Source of the DNA: Oceanospirillum linum
GTDB lineage: Bacteria; Pseudomonadota; Gammaproteobacteria; Pseudomonadales; Halomonadaceae
NCBI RefSeq assembly: GCF_900182785.1
Contig: NZ_FXTS01000001.1
Coordinates: 696,122-760,121, forward strand
DNA length: 64,000 nucleotides
Reading direction: 5' to 3'
Position numbers and translations under genes: made by a program. The notes below the pieces were generated by a model. The model searched no databases and had not been told where the DNA came from. It was given only the letters and a program-made list of their open reading frames with translations. Of this stretch, positions 7,952 through 17,545 are shown one piece after another; positions within the stretch are counted from its first letter, which is position 1, and each line of letters opens with the position of its first letter.

Positions 7952-10900
7952 TTATACGTCTACAAGCGCTGTTGCTTCATCAATATCAACGGCCACAATT
8001 CGGGATACCCCAGGCTCCTGCATTGTTACGCCCATTAAATGGTCTGCCATCTCCATAGCGATTTTATTGTGACTGATATAGATAAACTGAAGATGCTCTG
8101 ACATCTCTTTCACAATATTGGCATATCGACCAACATTGGCATCATCTAAAGGTGCATCCACTTCATCCAACATACAGAAGGGGGCGGGGTTGAGCTGAAA
8201 AATAGAAAAAACCAACGCAATGGCCGTCAGGGCTTTTTCACCACCAGAGAGCAGATGAATCGTACTGTTTTTCTTTCCCGGTGGGCGCGCCATGATCGAA
8301 ACCCCGGTTTCCAACAGGTCATCCCCGGTGAGTGCCAGCCAGGCACTACCACCACCAAACACTTTCGGGAAAAGCCGCTGTAGCCAACTATTAACCTCAT
8401 CAAAGGTTTGCTTGAAACGTTGGCGGGTTTCTTTATCGATCTTACGGATCGCACTTTCTAGCATGCCCAGCGCCTGGGTCAGCTCATCATGTTGCGCATC
8501 CAGATACTGCTTACGCTCCAGCTGTGTTTCATACTCTTCGATTGCCGCTAGGTTAATTGCCCCCAGACGTTTAATTTTCTCACTCACCTGGTTCTGTTGC
8601 TCCTGCCAGTGATTGGCCGTCGCATCTTCCGGTAAACCACTGAGCAGGTCATCCAGGTCTCCACCGATCTCATCCAGTTGCTCATTAATACCTTCACGCT
8701 GAACTGACAGAGCTTGCTGCTGCATGCGCATTTTTTCCAGCTCGGTTCTCGCTCGCTCAAGATCGCGCTCATGCTCGGCCCGGCTTTTTTCCAATTGACG
8801 CATGGCATCATTCAGCTGATGTGCTTTTTCACGCACACTTATCAGCTTCTGCTCTTCTTCTGCTTTACGGTCAATCAGCTCATCAAGGAGTAATTCACTA
8901 CCTTCCTTCGGTTCCTGCGCTTCTTCAAGAGTCATCAGCAACTCTTCACGCTTTTCTCTCAAACGCTCCAGCTGCTGCTCTATTCGCTCAACACCTTTTT
9001 CCGCCAGTTGTTTTTGACCCGATAACTCCTGCCGACGAAGTGCTAATTGATGTAACTTATCCCGTTCAAGACGTGCTGACTGACGTTTTTGCTCATAAAC
9101 TTCTTTTGTCTGGCTACGGTCTGCCTGTAAGTGCTCACGTTCTTCGGAGAATGCTTCAACTTGCTCCAGTGCCAGCTGCCAGTTCTCCCGGGCTTCTTCC
9201 AGAAGATTTTGTTCTTCTTCTTCACGGGCCCGGATCTGCGCCAACTCTTCATTCAGGTGCCGTTGACGTTCCTTAAACTGCTCCTGTTTCAATTGGCGGG
9301 TACGGATCTGACCATCCCATTCACTTTTCTGCCGCTGAACTGACATACGCTGATCCGCCAACTGACCCGCACGGTTTTCCAGCTCCTGCTGTCGGCTCTT
9401 CAGCTGACTCAGTGTTTCGTCCAGCTCTGCCAGACGCTCACGACCGACCTCCAGATCCTGTTCCAACTGTTCAATGTCACGGGCACGATTGAGCACACCG
9501 GCAGCCTCGGTATTACCCTTGTGGTAACGCAGCCAGCCATGACCAAGCCAGACACCTTCCGCTGTAATTACCGAATACCCCAGTGGTAACCGGGCCAACC
9601 GCCCTACACCTTCCTCCACGGATTCAACAATAATCACCTGTAGCAGACGCTCCGGCAGCTGCCCCTGGCCTATCGATACCTGGGCGGCAAGGGTTTCACT
9701 TTCACTGACATTACCGGTCAGCTGGGGCTGTGGATAATCCGATGCGATAAAAGTGAAATCCGCTTTGTCACGCTCAGGCAGCCCCTTGGCCAGTTCCGGC
9801 AGTTGTAGCTGCTTGCAGGTTAAGCCCTGCAGCTGAGCTTCCAGTACGGTTTCCACTGCCTGCGCCCAGCGGGGGGCGACCTCAAGATGTTCTGCAAGCT
9901 TCGGGGCTTCAGATAAGCCATGACGGGCCAACCAACTCTGTTGGGCGGGATCATCCTCAGCTAAAGCAGCATCCTGCAGAGCCTGTAGTGATGACAGACG
10001 ACCTGAACTAACCTGCAGCTGTTCCTGGAGGTTTTCACGCTCTTTCTGACGCTCCGCCAGCTGTTCACGACAGGTCTGCAAGGATTCTTTCTGGGATTCG
10101 GCGTCCTCCTCCAGAGATTCCAACTGAAGTTCAAACTCCAGTGCAGTTTCCTGCATCAGTTCCAGTTCTTCATCATTCTCTTCCGGTGCTTCCAGACCAT
10201 TAAGCTGATCATGAACACGGGCATGTCGCTGTTTCAGGTCGTTCAGGGAGCGCTCGTGCTGCTGAATATTGGATTGTGCCAACTCCGCATCACGACGGTA
10301 CTGCTGGTCTTTCTGGTTGAAGCTGTCCCAGCGGTGCTGCCACTGCTGGACGTTCTCTTCCGCTTCTTCCAGAGCCATCTCCAGAGCTTCACTGGCTTCC
10401 TGCTGCATCTCAAACTCAGGCTCCAGCTCTTCCAGCAGCAGCACAACATCCTGCAAGCGTTCTTTATCCTGCTGCTGCTCCTGATGGTTTTCCTGAATCT
10501 GCCGATCCACATCCAGGAGATCTGCATGTAGCTGCTGCCCACGCTGTTTCTGATGCGTCATCTGCTGTTCAAGACGGGAGATCTGGTTGCCCAGCTCATA
10601 GAAGCTGGCCTGAAACTGCTCCAGCTGTTCATTAGCTTCCTGGTGCTGCTGGCGACTCTCTTCGATCTCGCTTTCCGCTCGGCGCAGGGCAAAGAGATGT
10701 TTCTCGGAGCGGATCTCAAGATCGCTGATCACAGCAGCATATTGGCGAACCTGAACATCGAGGTCACGCCAACGAATCGCTCGTAACTGTCCTTTTAAGC
10801 GACGCTCCTGAGCTTTCAGCTCACGGTATCGATGGGCGGCTTCAGCCTGGCGTTGCAAGCGCTGTAACTGACGTTCCAGCTCGTCACGAATATCCTGCAG

Positions 10901-11479
10901 ACGCTCCAGATTATCGTGGGTACGGCGCATCCGGTTTTCTGTTTCCCGGCGACGCTCTTTATACTTTGAGATACCGGCAGCTTCTTCGATGGTGTTACGC
11001 AGTTCCTCCGGTTTCGCCTCAATAAGACGGGAGATCATGCCTTGTTCAATAATGGCATAACTTCGGGAACCGAGACCGGTACCAAGGAAAATTTCGGTAA
11101 TATCTTTACGGCGGCATTTGGTGCCGTTCAAGTAATAGCTGGACTGTCCCTCACGGGTCACCTGGCGCTTGAGAGCGATCTCAGCATATTGGCCGTACTG
11201 ACCTTTCAGAGTACCATCGCTGTTATCAAACACCAGTTCGATAGAGGCCTGTCCCACAGGCTTACGGGCGGTGGAGCCGTTGAAGATCACATCGGTCATT
11301 GACTCACCACGCAAGTGTTTGGCGGAGCTCTCCCCCATCACCCAGCGTACGGCATCAATAATATTGGATTTACCACAGCCGTTAGGACCAACGACGCAGG
11401 TCATATTTTTAGTGAAAGGTACTGTGGTGGGGTCGACAAAGGATTTAAATCCTGCCAGTCGAATACATTTTAGCCGCAT
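7952..11479 (-). CDS. smc: Chromosome segregation protein SMC
   Basis: Condensin-type ATPase that organises and segregates the chromosome with ScpA/ScpB. The 1175-residue protein has an N-terminal Walker A GPNGCGKSN at residues 31-39, long coiled coils rich in Gln, Glu and Arg at about 170-500 and 680-1000, a hinge region near residues 510-680, and a C-terminal head with the signature LSGGEKALTA and Walker B FCMLDEVDAPLDDANV. Length is normal for the family. It starts MRLKCIRLAGFKSF, matching the family start. It is followed by zipA and ligA on the same strand and preceded by the ccm operon terminator. Confidence 0.98.
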   Translation of the reverse strand: MRLKCIRLAGFKSFVDPTTVPFTKNMTCVVGPNGCGKSNIIDAVRWVMGESSAKHLRGESMTDVIFNGSTARKPVGQASIELVFDNSDGTLKGQYGQYAEIALKRQVTREGQSSYYLNGTKCRRKDITEIFLGTGLGSRSYAIIEQGMISRLIEAKPEELRNTIEEAAGISKYKERRRETENRMRRTHDNLERLQDIRDELERQLQRLQRQAEAAHRYRELKAQERRLKGQLRAIRWRDLDVQVRQYAAVISDLEIRSEKHLFALRRAESEIEESRQQHQEANEQLEQFQASFYELGNQISRLEQQMTHQKQRGQQLHADLLDVDRQIQENHQEQQQDKERLQDVVLLLEELEPEFEMQQEASEALEMALEEAEENVQQWQHRWDSFNQKDQQYRRDAELAQSNIQQHERSLNDLKQRHARVHDQLNGLEAPEENDEELELMQETALEFELQLESLEEDAESQKESLQTCREQLAERQKERENLQEQLQVSSGRLSSLQALQDAALAEDDPAQQSWLARHGLSEAPKLAEHLEVAPRWAQAVETVLEAQLQGLTCKQLQLPELAKGLPERDKADFTFIASDYPQPQLTGNVSESETLAAQVSIGQGQLPERLLQVIIVESVEEGVGRLARLPLGYSVITAEGVWLGHGWLRYHKGNTEAAGVLNRARDIEQLEQDLEVGRERLAELDETLSQLKSRQQELENRAGQLADQRMSVQRQKSEWDGQIRTRQLKQEQFKERQRHLNEELAQIRAREEEEQNLLEEARENWQLALEQVEAFSEEREHLQADRSQTKEVYEQKRQSARLERDKLHQLALRRQELSGQKQLAEKGVERIEQQLERLREKREELLMTLEEAQEPKEGSELLLDELIDRKAEEEQKLISVREKAHQLNDAMRQLEKSRAEHERDLERARTELEKMRMQQQALSVQREGINEQLDEIGGDLDDLLSGLPEDATANHWQEQQNQVSEKIKRLGAINLAAIEEYETQLERKQYLDAQHDELTQALGMLESAIRKIDKETRQRFKQTFDEVNSWLQRLFPKVFGGGSAWLALTGDDLLETGVSIMARPPGKKNSTIHLLSGGEKALTAIALVFSIFQLNPAPFCMLDEVDAPLDDANVGRYANIVKEMSEHLQFIYISHNKIAMEMADHLMGVTMQEPGVSRIVAVDIDEATALVDV

Positions 11480-11518
11480 AACCTTCCGTTGCCCGAGACC
11501 TTATAACATCTTCTTCTG

Positions 11519-11553
11519 AATACAAAACAGGGCTAAAAAGCCCTGCTTTGTAT
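11519..11553 (-). terminator. Terminator after ccmI
   Basis: A strong hairpin, CAGGGCT-AAAA-AGCCCTG, extended by outer pairing of TACAAA with TTTGTA, lies between the ccmI stop and the smc start. On the minus strand the right arm is followed by TTTTGT, as expected for the end of the ccm operon. Its outer symmetry makes it potentially bidirectional. Confidence 0.7.
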
Positions 11554-11612
11554 CATGCTATTTTCTACTGTCCGACAGCTCTCTCTATGGCAGAGCTAAT
11601 CAGCCACTTAGA

Positions 11613-12845
11613 TTACTGAATCTGATCTGTGATGACCAGCTTCACAACCTCTTTATGATTGACAGGATAAGGACCACTCACTCCTTGCCAGTCTCCGGGC
11701 TGAGGCTCAGGCGTACCAGCTTTAGCAATTCTGGCCGCCAGATTCACCTCTGTTGCACTGGAAAGGCGAACCATAGGCGCCACGGCCATAGAGTCATCCA
11801 GAGTAATCGTCACCGGCAGATCCGCAACACTCAATCTTGCCGCAGCCAAAGGCATTGGAGGCCCTCCCTGAGGCGCACGGGCAAAGACAAAGACAGTATC
11901 TGCGGGGTTAGCTGCAGCTTTTGCGGCATCGCTCAGGTCGACCTGTATCTTAATCGATGATCCTGCGCTTGCGGTATCAACGCTTTCCCCCTGAGCTTCC
12001 AGTCGCCTTGCAGCTTCACTGACACCGGCACGAATCGCATTTGCGCTGTTCGGGTCACCGATAAACTGTAATGCCTGCTGCCAGTAGCCTATCGCTTCAC
12101 GATAAGCACCCGATTCAAAAGCAGAGATACCACGAAGCCCTAATGCAGCAGCTTCATTTGGGTCTGCCTGCAGCGCTTCATCCAGCAGAGTATCAATCTC
12201 AGGCGTCATCACATTCTGATTCGCAAAATAAAGAGCCTGTGCATACTGGGCCAATGCAACGGCGGTACGACCATCGATGCGGATCACTTCTTTGATCGCA
12301 TCTGCTGCGTCGGCAAAACGTCCCATATTCATATAGGTACGCGCGAGCAGAAACCAACCATCCGCACTATCAGGGTTTTGCTTAAGGCTCTGTTCAAGAC
12401 GGCCAACCAGCTCTTCCACAGAAGGCATATCACCATTTTGCCGCTCTAAAGCCAGGGCAACACCACCACTATTACCTTTAACAAAATACCAGCCTACAGA
12501 GCTCACCAGAATCAGGCTGATCAATACCAGGCTCAGCAGAATACCGGGGCGGGTAGACCTTAGCACTGGGATCTCTTTATCACCCACATCATCCAGCAGG
12601 GTCTGTTCCAGCTCGGACTTCATCTGTTCAAACTGTTCCGGCAACAAATTGCCCTGAGCCAGCTCCTGATTCAGCTCTTCCAGGCGCTGGCGGAACATCG
12701 CCACATTGTGTTCACTTAATTCCGCTTCGGTCAGACTTTGTGCCTGATTGCGGTTTCTTACCAGCGGCAGCAGTACAAAGATGGCTGCTAAAGCAGACAT
12801 TGCTGCTATACCGATCCAGAGAGGTGTCATATCTCTAAAACTCAA
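11613..12845 (-). CDS. ccmI: Cytochrome c maturation protein CcmI
   Basis: Membrane-anchored chaperone that delivers apocytochrome c to the CcmF/CcmH haem ligation machinery. The 410-residue protein has a membrane segment at about residues 10-28, a cytoplasmic leucine-rich loop, a second membrane segment near 105-123, then a periplasmic TPR region (about 140-280, with repeats such as PDSADGWFLLARTYMNMGRF). A C-terminal beta-rich domain follows that is typical of longer gammaproteobacterial CcmI. It is the last gene of the ccm operon and is followed by a clear terminator. Confidence 0.92.
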   Translation of the reverse strand: MSFRDMTPLWIGIAAMSALAAIFVLLPLVRNRNQAQSLTEAELSEHNVAMFRQRLEELNQELAQGNLLPEQFEQMKSELEQTLLDDVGDKEIPVLRSTRPGILLSLVLISLILVSSVGWYFVKGNSGGVALALERQNGDMPSVEELVGRLEQSLKQNPDSADGWFLLARTYMNMGRFADAADAIKEVIRIDGRTAVALAQYAQALYFANQNVMTPEIDTLLDEALQADPNEAAALGLRGISAFESGAYREAIGYWQQALQFIGDPNSANAIRAGVSEAARRLEAQGESVDTASAGSSIKIQVDLSDAAKAAANPADTVFVFARAPQGGPPMPLAAARLSVADLPVTITLDDSMAVAPMVRLSSATEVNLAARIAKAGTPEPQPGDWQGVSGPYPVNHKEVVKLVITDQIQ

Positions 12846-12894
12846 CTATCGGTGAACGAAAGCCGGCATGCCGGCTGCTTGTTTAATACAGGGA

Positions 12895-13413
12895 CTAGTC
12901 TGACTTCTTATTCAGAAGTTTATTCAGACGCTCCCGGTCATCTTCATTGATTTGCTGTGCTGCCTGGGCCGCTGAGCGATTACCACGTAACAGGAAGAAA
13001 ACCACTATCCCGGCCAGAAACAACAGGACAAACGGGCCATACCAGAGAAGATAGGTCAGAGAGTTAACCGGAGGCTCATAGAGTACAAAGTTACCGTAGC
13101 GGGCGACCATAAAATCAAGAATCTCATCATCGGTATAGCCCTCGTTCAACAAGCGGTAAACCTGCTGACGGAGATCCGCAGCAATGCCGGCATCAGAGTC
13201 AATGATGTTCTGGTTCTGACATTTAGGGCAGCGCAAAACTGCCGCAAGATCCTGATATCGGGTGCGCAGCTCATCATTTTTAAACTCGAAGGCATCGATG
13301 GTCGCCTGAGCCGTCGGCGCGTAGGTAAACGCAGCGCCGATGGATACCACAATCAACAGCACGAACCAGAGAGTATTTATCCTGTACCAGGCTATCTGTT
13401 TACCTATCTCCAT
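12895..13413 (-). CDS. ccmH: Cytochrome c maturation protein CcmH
   Basis: Periplasm-facing, membrane-anchored thiol reductase that keeps the apocytochrome CXXCH cysteines reduced for haem attachment. The 172-residue protein has an N-terminal hydrophobic segment, the family motif LRCPKCQNQNI with Cys62 and Cys65, and a C-terminal membrane segment near residues 124-143. This is the short CcmH (CcmL/CycL type), with CcmI encoded separately. It overlaps ccmG by 10 bases. Confidence 0.95.
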   Translation of the reverse strand: MEIGKQIAWYRINTLWFVLLIVVSIGAAFTYAPTAQATIDAFEFKNDELRTRYQDLAAVLRCPKCQNQNIIDSDAGIAADLRQQVYRLLNEGYTDDEILDFMVARYGNFVLYEPPVNSLTYLLWYGPFVLLFLAGIVVFFLLRGNRSAAQAAQQINEDDRERLNKLLNKKSD

Positions 13414-13934
13414 TTGTTAACCTCTGGCAGCAGCTCATTCAACCAAACCTGACGATCAATCACACCAACAAAACGGTAACGGACGATACCGTCTTTATCC
13501 ACAATATAGGTTTCCGGTGCACCATAGACGCCCAGGTCCAGGCCGACACGACCATCTTCGTCGAACAGGCTGAACTGATACGGATCCATATATTCATCCA
13601 GCCAGCGAATCGCTTCAGGGCGGGTGTCTTTATAATTCAGACCAAAAATTTTTAGGCCACTTTCCTGGGCAATACGTACCAACTCAGGATGCTCCTGTCG
13701 GCAGGCGACACACCAGGTTGCCCAAACATTGACCAAAGATACCTGTCCCTTCAGGGCATTCTCTGTTATCGCTGCACTTTCATCCTTAACTGTACTCAGT
13801 GTAAACGTCGGGAATGGCTTACCAACCAAAGCTGATGGTAGCTCTCTTGGATCAAGCTTCAGCCCCTGCCAAAGGAACAGCCCCATAACAAAAAAAATAA
13901 CTAATGGAATAAACAGCATCAGACGGCGCTTCAT
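13404..13934 (-). CDS. ccmG: Thiol:disulfide interchange protein CcmG/DsbE
   Basis: Periplasmic thioredoxin-fold reductant in cytochrome c maturation. It has an N-terminal signal anchor (residues 5-24) and a thioredoxin active site WATWCVACRQEHP with Cys75 and Cys78. Later GAPETYIVDKDG contains the cis-proline-type region typical of the family. The 176-residue length is standard. It overlaps ccmF by 4 bases and ccmH by 10, showing a tightly coupled operon. Confidence 0.96.
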   Translation of the reverse strand: MKRRLMLFIPLVIFFVMGLFLWQGLKLDPRELPSALVGKPFPTFTLSTVKDESAAITENALKGQVSLVNVWATWCVACRQEHPELVRIAQESGLKIFGLNYKDTRPEAIRWLDEYMDPYQFSLFDEDGRVGLDLGVYGAPETYIVDKDGIVRYRFVGVIDRQVWLNELLPEVNKWR

Positions 13935-15943
13935 GCAGTCGCTCCTTCTGTAGATAAGTCGCTATGATCAGTCGTTTGTTTGGCTTTCGCATCACGGGCG
14001 GCCATACGGCGGTAACGCTTATCCACAGCAGCCAGCAAGCCACCAAGCGTCATCACAACACCACCGATCCAGAGCCAGCGCACATAGGGTTTATGTTGAA
14101 CGCGCATGGCCCAGGCGCCACCCTCCAGCGGCTCACCCATCGCAACATAGATATCCCGGAAAATCCCCCAATCGATAGCAGCCTCCGTCATCACCTGGTT
14201 GCGGGCAATATAACGGCGCTTTTGCGGAAACATAGTCGCCTCGACTGTGCTGTCTTTGTAGACACGGATTTCAGCCTGCTCGGCAGTCCAGTTAGGACCA
14301 TCAACATGCTTCACCTCTACCATTTCGAAGCGATAATCCCCTGCTTCAGCGCTACCACCGGGTACTAAACGAACGTCACGCTCCAGGGTGTAGTTAGACA
14401 CCATGGCCATACCAACAACCGTAATTGCCGCTCCCATGTGCCCCAGCACCATACCCCAATAGCTACGCCCTAAGCCTTTAAGACCGGTGTAGTTCCAGCC
14501 CTTATTTTTCAGCTTCTCATTCATATCACGCAACTGAGAGAAGGTAATCCAGAACGCCAGTGTCATGCCGATGAAAACATAGGTGTTCCACTCACCGCCT
14601 GCGATAAAGGGCAAGGCTATACCCAAGCTTAAGCTCAGTACACCTGACAACCAAATACGCTGCCGCAGTACTCGCCAGCTAATATCTTTCCAGCGGGATA
14701 CCGGCCCAAGCCCCATAAAGATACCCAGCACACTCATCAGGGGCACAAACACGGCATTAAAATACGGAGGGCCAACCGATATTTTACCCAACCCTAGAGC
14801 ATCCAGTAGCAGCGGGTACAACGTACCTAACAGTACGGTCACCATGACAATGACCAGCAGGATATTATTCATCAGCAGGAAAAATTCCCGAGACATCCAG
14901 CTGAAGCCAATCTTTGCTTTAACATCCGGTGCCCGCAAGGCGTAAAGCACAAAAGAACCGCCGATACAGATCGCCAACAGCGCAAGAATGTAATACCCCC
15001 GCTCCGGATCAGTGGCAAAAGCATGCACCGATGTCAGTACACCGGAGCGTACCAGGAAGGTTCCCAGCAAGCTTAGAGAAAATGCGATAATCGCAAGCAG
15101 CACCGTCCAGTTCTTAAACACACCACGCTTTTCCGTCACCGCCAAGGAGTGCATCAGAGCAGTACCCACCAACCAAGGCATAAAGGATGCGTTTTCTACC
15201 GGATCCCAAAACCACCAGCCACCCCAGCCAAGCTCGTAATAAGCCCACCAGCTACCCAGAGCAATACCTAGTGTCAGAAACGCCCAGGCCACAGAGGTCC
15301 ATGGACGGGACCAGCGAGCCCAAGCCGTATCCAAACGACCACCAATCAGGGCAGCAATAGCGAAAGCAAAAGCCACCGAAAAACCTACATACCCCATATA
15401 GAGCATTGGCGGATGAACAATCAGACCAAAATCCTGCAGCAGTGGATTCAGATCGCCACCATCGGAAGGAAACTGGGGCAGAAAACGATCAAAAGGGTTC
15501 GAAGTCAGCAAGACGAAAGAGATAAAGCCAACACTAATCATCCCTAGCACCGAGATCACCCGAGCCAGCATATCGTCGGGTAAGCTGCGACTAAACAGGG
15601 TTACGGCAAAACTCCATGCCGCTAATATCCAGACCCAGAGCAGCAGAGAACCTTCGTGCCCCCCCCAAACCGCACTGATTTTATACGCTGTTGGCAGCGC
15701 ACTATTCGAGTTATTCGCCACATAGGCAACAGAAAAATCATCAGACACAAAAGCATAGGCAAGGATAACCAGAGCCAATGAGACAAAGAAAAACTGCCCC
15801 CAAACCATAGGAGAACCGTAACTCATCCAGCCTGTCATTCTCAGCTGAGCGCCAAGTAAAGGAACAACAGACTGAACCAGCGCCATAACAAGCGCAAGAA
15901 TCAGCGCATAGTGCCCTAGCTCAGGGAACATTAGTGCGGTCAT
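13931..15943 (-). CDS. ccmF: Haem lyase CcmF
   Basis: Polytopic inner-membrane protein that, with CcmH/CcmI, attaches haem from holo-CcmE to apocytochrome c. The 670-residue protein is highly hydrophobic and carries the Trp-rich haem-handling WWD motif (GWGGWWFWDPVENASFMPWL). It also has conserved His-containing loops such as WGGHEGSLLLW and LIVHPPMLYMGY. Its length and the N-terminal ELGHYALILAL match the family. It lies between ccmE and ccmG in the standard order. Confidence 0.97.
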   Translation of the reverse strand: MTALMFPELGHYALILALVMALVQSVVPLLGAQLRMTGWMSYGSPMVWGQFFFVSLALVILAYAFVSDDFSVAYVANNSNSALPTAYKISAVWGGHEGSLLLWVWILAAWSFAVTLFSRSLPDDMLARVISVLGMISVGFISFVLLTSNPFDRFLPQFPSDGGDLNPLLQDFGLIVHPPMLYMGYVGFSVAFAFAIAALIGGRLDTAWARWSRPWTSVAWAFLTLGIALGSWWAYYELGWGGWWFWDPVENASFMPWLVGTALMHSLAVTEKRGVFKNWTVLLAIIAFSLSLLGTFLVRSGVLTSVHAFATDPERGYYILALLAICIGGSFVLYALRAPDVKAKIGFSWMSREFFLLMNNILLVIVMVTVLLGTLYPLLLDALGLGKISVGPPYFNAVFVPLMSVLGIFMGLGPVSRWKDISWRVLRQRIWLSGVLSLSLGIALPFIAGGEWNTYVFIGMTLAFWITFSQLRDMNEKLKNKGWNYTGLKGLGRSYWGMVLGHMGAAITVVGMAMVSNYTLERDVRLVPGGSAEAGDYRFEMVEVKHVDGPNWTAEQAEIRVYKDSTVEATMFPQKRRYIARNQVMTEAAIDWGIFRDIYVAMGEPLEGGAWAMRVQHKPYVRWLWIGGVVMTLGGLLAAVDKRYRRMAARDAKAKQTTDHSDLSTEGATA

Positions 15944-16059
15944 AGTAACCTCAGTAATTTAAAAAGATCTTCTTTGCTGCTGCCGGCCCATTGCTTAAGG
16001 ACATAGGCAGATTTCAGATAGAACAAGGCCCGAATCAATCGGGCCCGCTCATTATTGTG

Positions 16060-16521
16060 TTATTGAGCCGAAACAGCAGACTCGCCAGAGACAGTTTTTC
16101 CACTGGCTTTAAGCGCTGCCTCCACCTCCGGCGGCATGTAGTTTTCATCATGCTTTGCCAGCACTTCAGAAGCTTCAAACTGGCCGTCAGCATTCATGGC
16201 GCCCATGGTGACAATGCCTTGTCCTTCACGAAACAGGTCTGGCAGGATGCCGCTGTATTTGACAACAACCTCATGCTCAAAGTCAGTAACCATAAACTCA
16301 ACATCCAGGCTATCGGGAGCCCGCTTAATACTGCCCTCAACAACCATACCGCCAGCACGAATACGCTGACCAACAGGCGCTTCTCCTTCAGCAATCTGTG
16401 TTGGCGTATAGAACAGGTTGATATTTTCAGACAGAGCGAAAAGCACCAGACCAACCGCTACGGCCACGGCAGCTACCATAGAACTTAACAGGACAAGCTT
16501 CTTTTTACGCTTTGGATTCAT
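16060..16521 (-). CDS. ccmE: Haem chaperone CcmE
   Basis: Periplasmic haem chaperone that binds haem covalently and passes it to CcmF. It has an N-terminal anchor (residues 9-30), an OB-fold body with conserved GQRIRAGGMV, and the haem-binding His124 in VLAKHDENYMPPEV, with the Tyr four residues later. The 153-residue length is usual. Its start overlaps the ccmD stop by 4 bases. Confidence 0.97.
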   Translation of the reverse strand: MNPKRKKKLVLLSSMVAAVAVAVGLVLFALSENINLFYTPTQIAEGEAPVGQRIRAGGMVVEGSIKRAPDSLDVEFMVTDFEHEVVVKYSGILPDLFREGQGIVTMGAMNADGQFEASEVLAKHDENYMPPEVEAALKASGKTVSGESAVSAQ

Positions 16522-16706
16522 GATGTTTTTTGCTCCCGGCGCAGTTTGCGCATCTGCTCTTTGATCAGCTGACGTTTGTGCATGACCGGTTGCACAACAT
16601 TAATAATCAGCAGTACAGCACTTAATCCGTAGGCCATCCAGACATAAAGTCCATGACCACCCATATTTAAAAACTCAGAAAAAGAATCGAAGTACATGAC
16701 GTTCAC
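16518..16706 (-). CDS. ccmD: Haem exporter protein CcmD
   Basis: Small membrane protein (62 residues) that helps release holo-CcmE from the CcmABC complex. It has the family pattern FLNMGGHGLYVWMAYG leading into one membrane helix (about residues 20-40) and a basic C-terminal tail. Position between ccmC and ccmE supports the assignment. Confidence 0.92.
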   Translation of the reverse strand: MNVMYFDSFSEFLNMGGHGLYVWMAYGLSAVLLIINVVQPVMHKRQLIKEQMRKLRREQKTS

Positions 16707-16734
16707 TCACCAGTCTTTTGACGCACTAAACTAT

Positions 16735-16758
16735 TTATCCGACAAATTATCCGACAAA
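16735..16758. repeat. Two 12-bp tandem copies between ccmD and ccmC
   Basis: Two exact copies of TTATCCGACAAA lie side by side in the short gap between the ccmC stop and ccmD start. No function is evident; a small slippage duplication is the simplest reading. Confidence 0.5.
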
Positions 16759-16764
16759 CTTTAC

Positions 16765-17517
16765 TCAACTTTCTTTACTGAGCAGCCCTTGCACCCAGTG
16801 GGTACGCTTCTCACGTTCAAGAATCTCATTGCGGGTCCGCAGCATCAGAATCACAGCAAAGAGACAATAAAAGCCAACCACCATGACCAGTAAAGGCATC
16901 CACATCTCAGCAGGCATCGCAGGTTTCTCTGTCAGTTTAAACGTTGCAGGCTGATGTAAAGTATTCCACCACTCAACGGAATACTTAATAATCGGAATAT
17001 TCACAATGCCGACCAGTGACAAAATCGCACTGGCTCGGGCTGCAGACTGTTTACTATCAAAAGCTGACTGCAGCGCAATTACACCAAAATAGAGAAAAAG
17101 CAGGATCAGCATTGAGGTCAGGCGGGCATCCCATACCCACCAGGCTCCCCAGGTTGGTTTACCCCAGATGGCACCGGTAAACAGTGCAATAAAAGTCATG
17201 GTTGCGCCAAAAGGTGCACAGGATTTAGCAACCATATCAGCTACTTTCATCTTCCAGATCAGCCCAATTCCCCCGGCAATAGCCATCAGGAAGAAGATAG
17301 ACTGGGCCAGAATTGCCGCCGGAACATGAATATAGATAATCCGAAAACTATTACCCTGCTGATAGTCAGCAGGGGCAAATGCCAGCCCCCAAACGGTTCC
17401 CACAGCAATCAAAAGAACAGCTGCAGCGGCAAACCAGGGAATCCAGCGACCGGAAATCTCATAAAACCATTTTGGCGAGCCCATTCGGTGAAACCAGGCG
17501 ACAAATGTTTTCCACAT
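16765..17517 (-). CDS. ccmC: Haem exporter permease CcmC
   Basis: Six-helix inner-membrane protein that presents haem to CcmE. The 250-residue protein carries the tryptophan-rich WWD motif (WGAWWVWDARLTS) flanked by the conserved periplasmic histidines IIYIHVPAA and WWNTLHQPA. It is in the expected place between ccmB and ccmD. Confidence 0.97.
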   Translation of the reverse strand: MWKTFVAWFHRMGSPKWFYEISGRWIPWFAAAAVLLIAVGTVWGLAFAPADYQQGNSFRIIYIHVPAAILAQSIFFLMAIAGGIGLIWKMKVADMVAKSCAPFGATMTFIALFTGAIWGKPTWGAWWVWDARLTSMLILLFLYFGVIALQSAFDSKQSAARASAILSLVGIVNIPIIKYSVEWWNTLHQPATFKLTEKPAMPAEMWMPLLVMVVGFYCLFAVILMLRTRNEILEREKRTHWVQGLLSKES

Positions 17518-17545
17518 GATGCTAACTCAAACTCTCTTTTTTTGA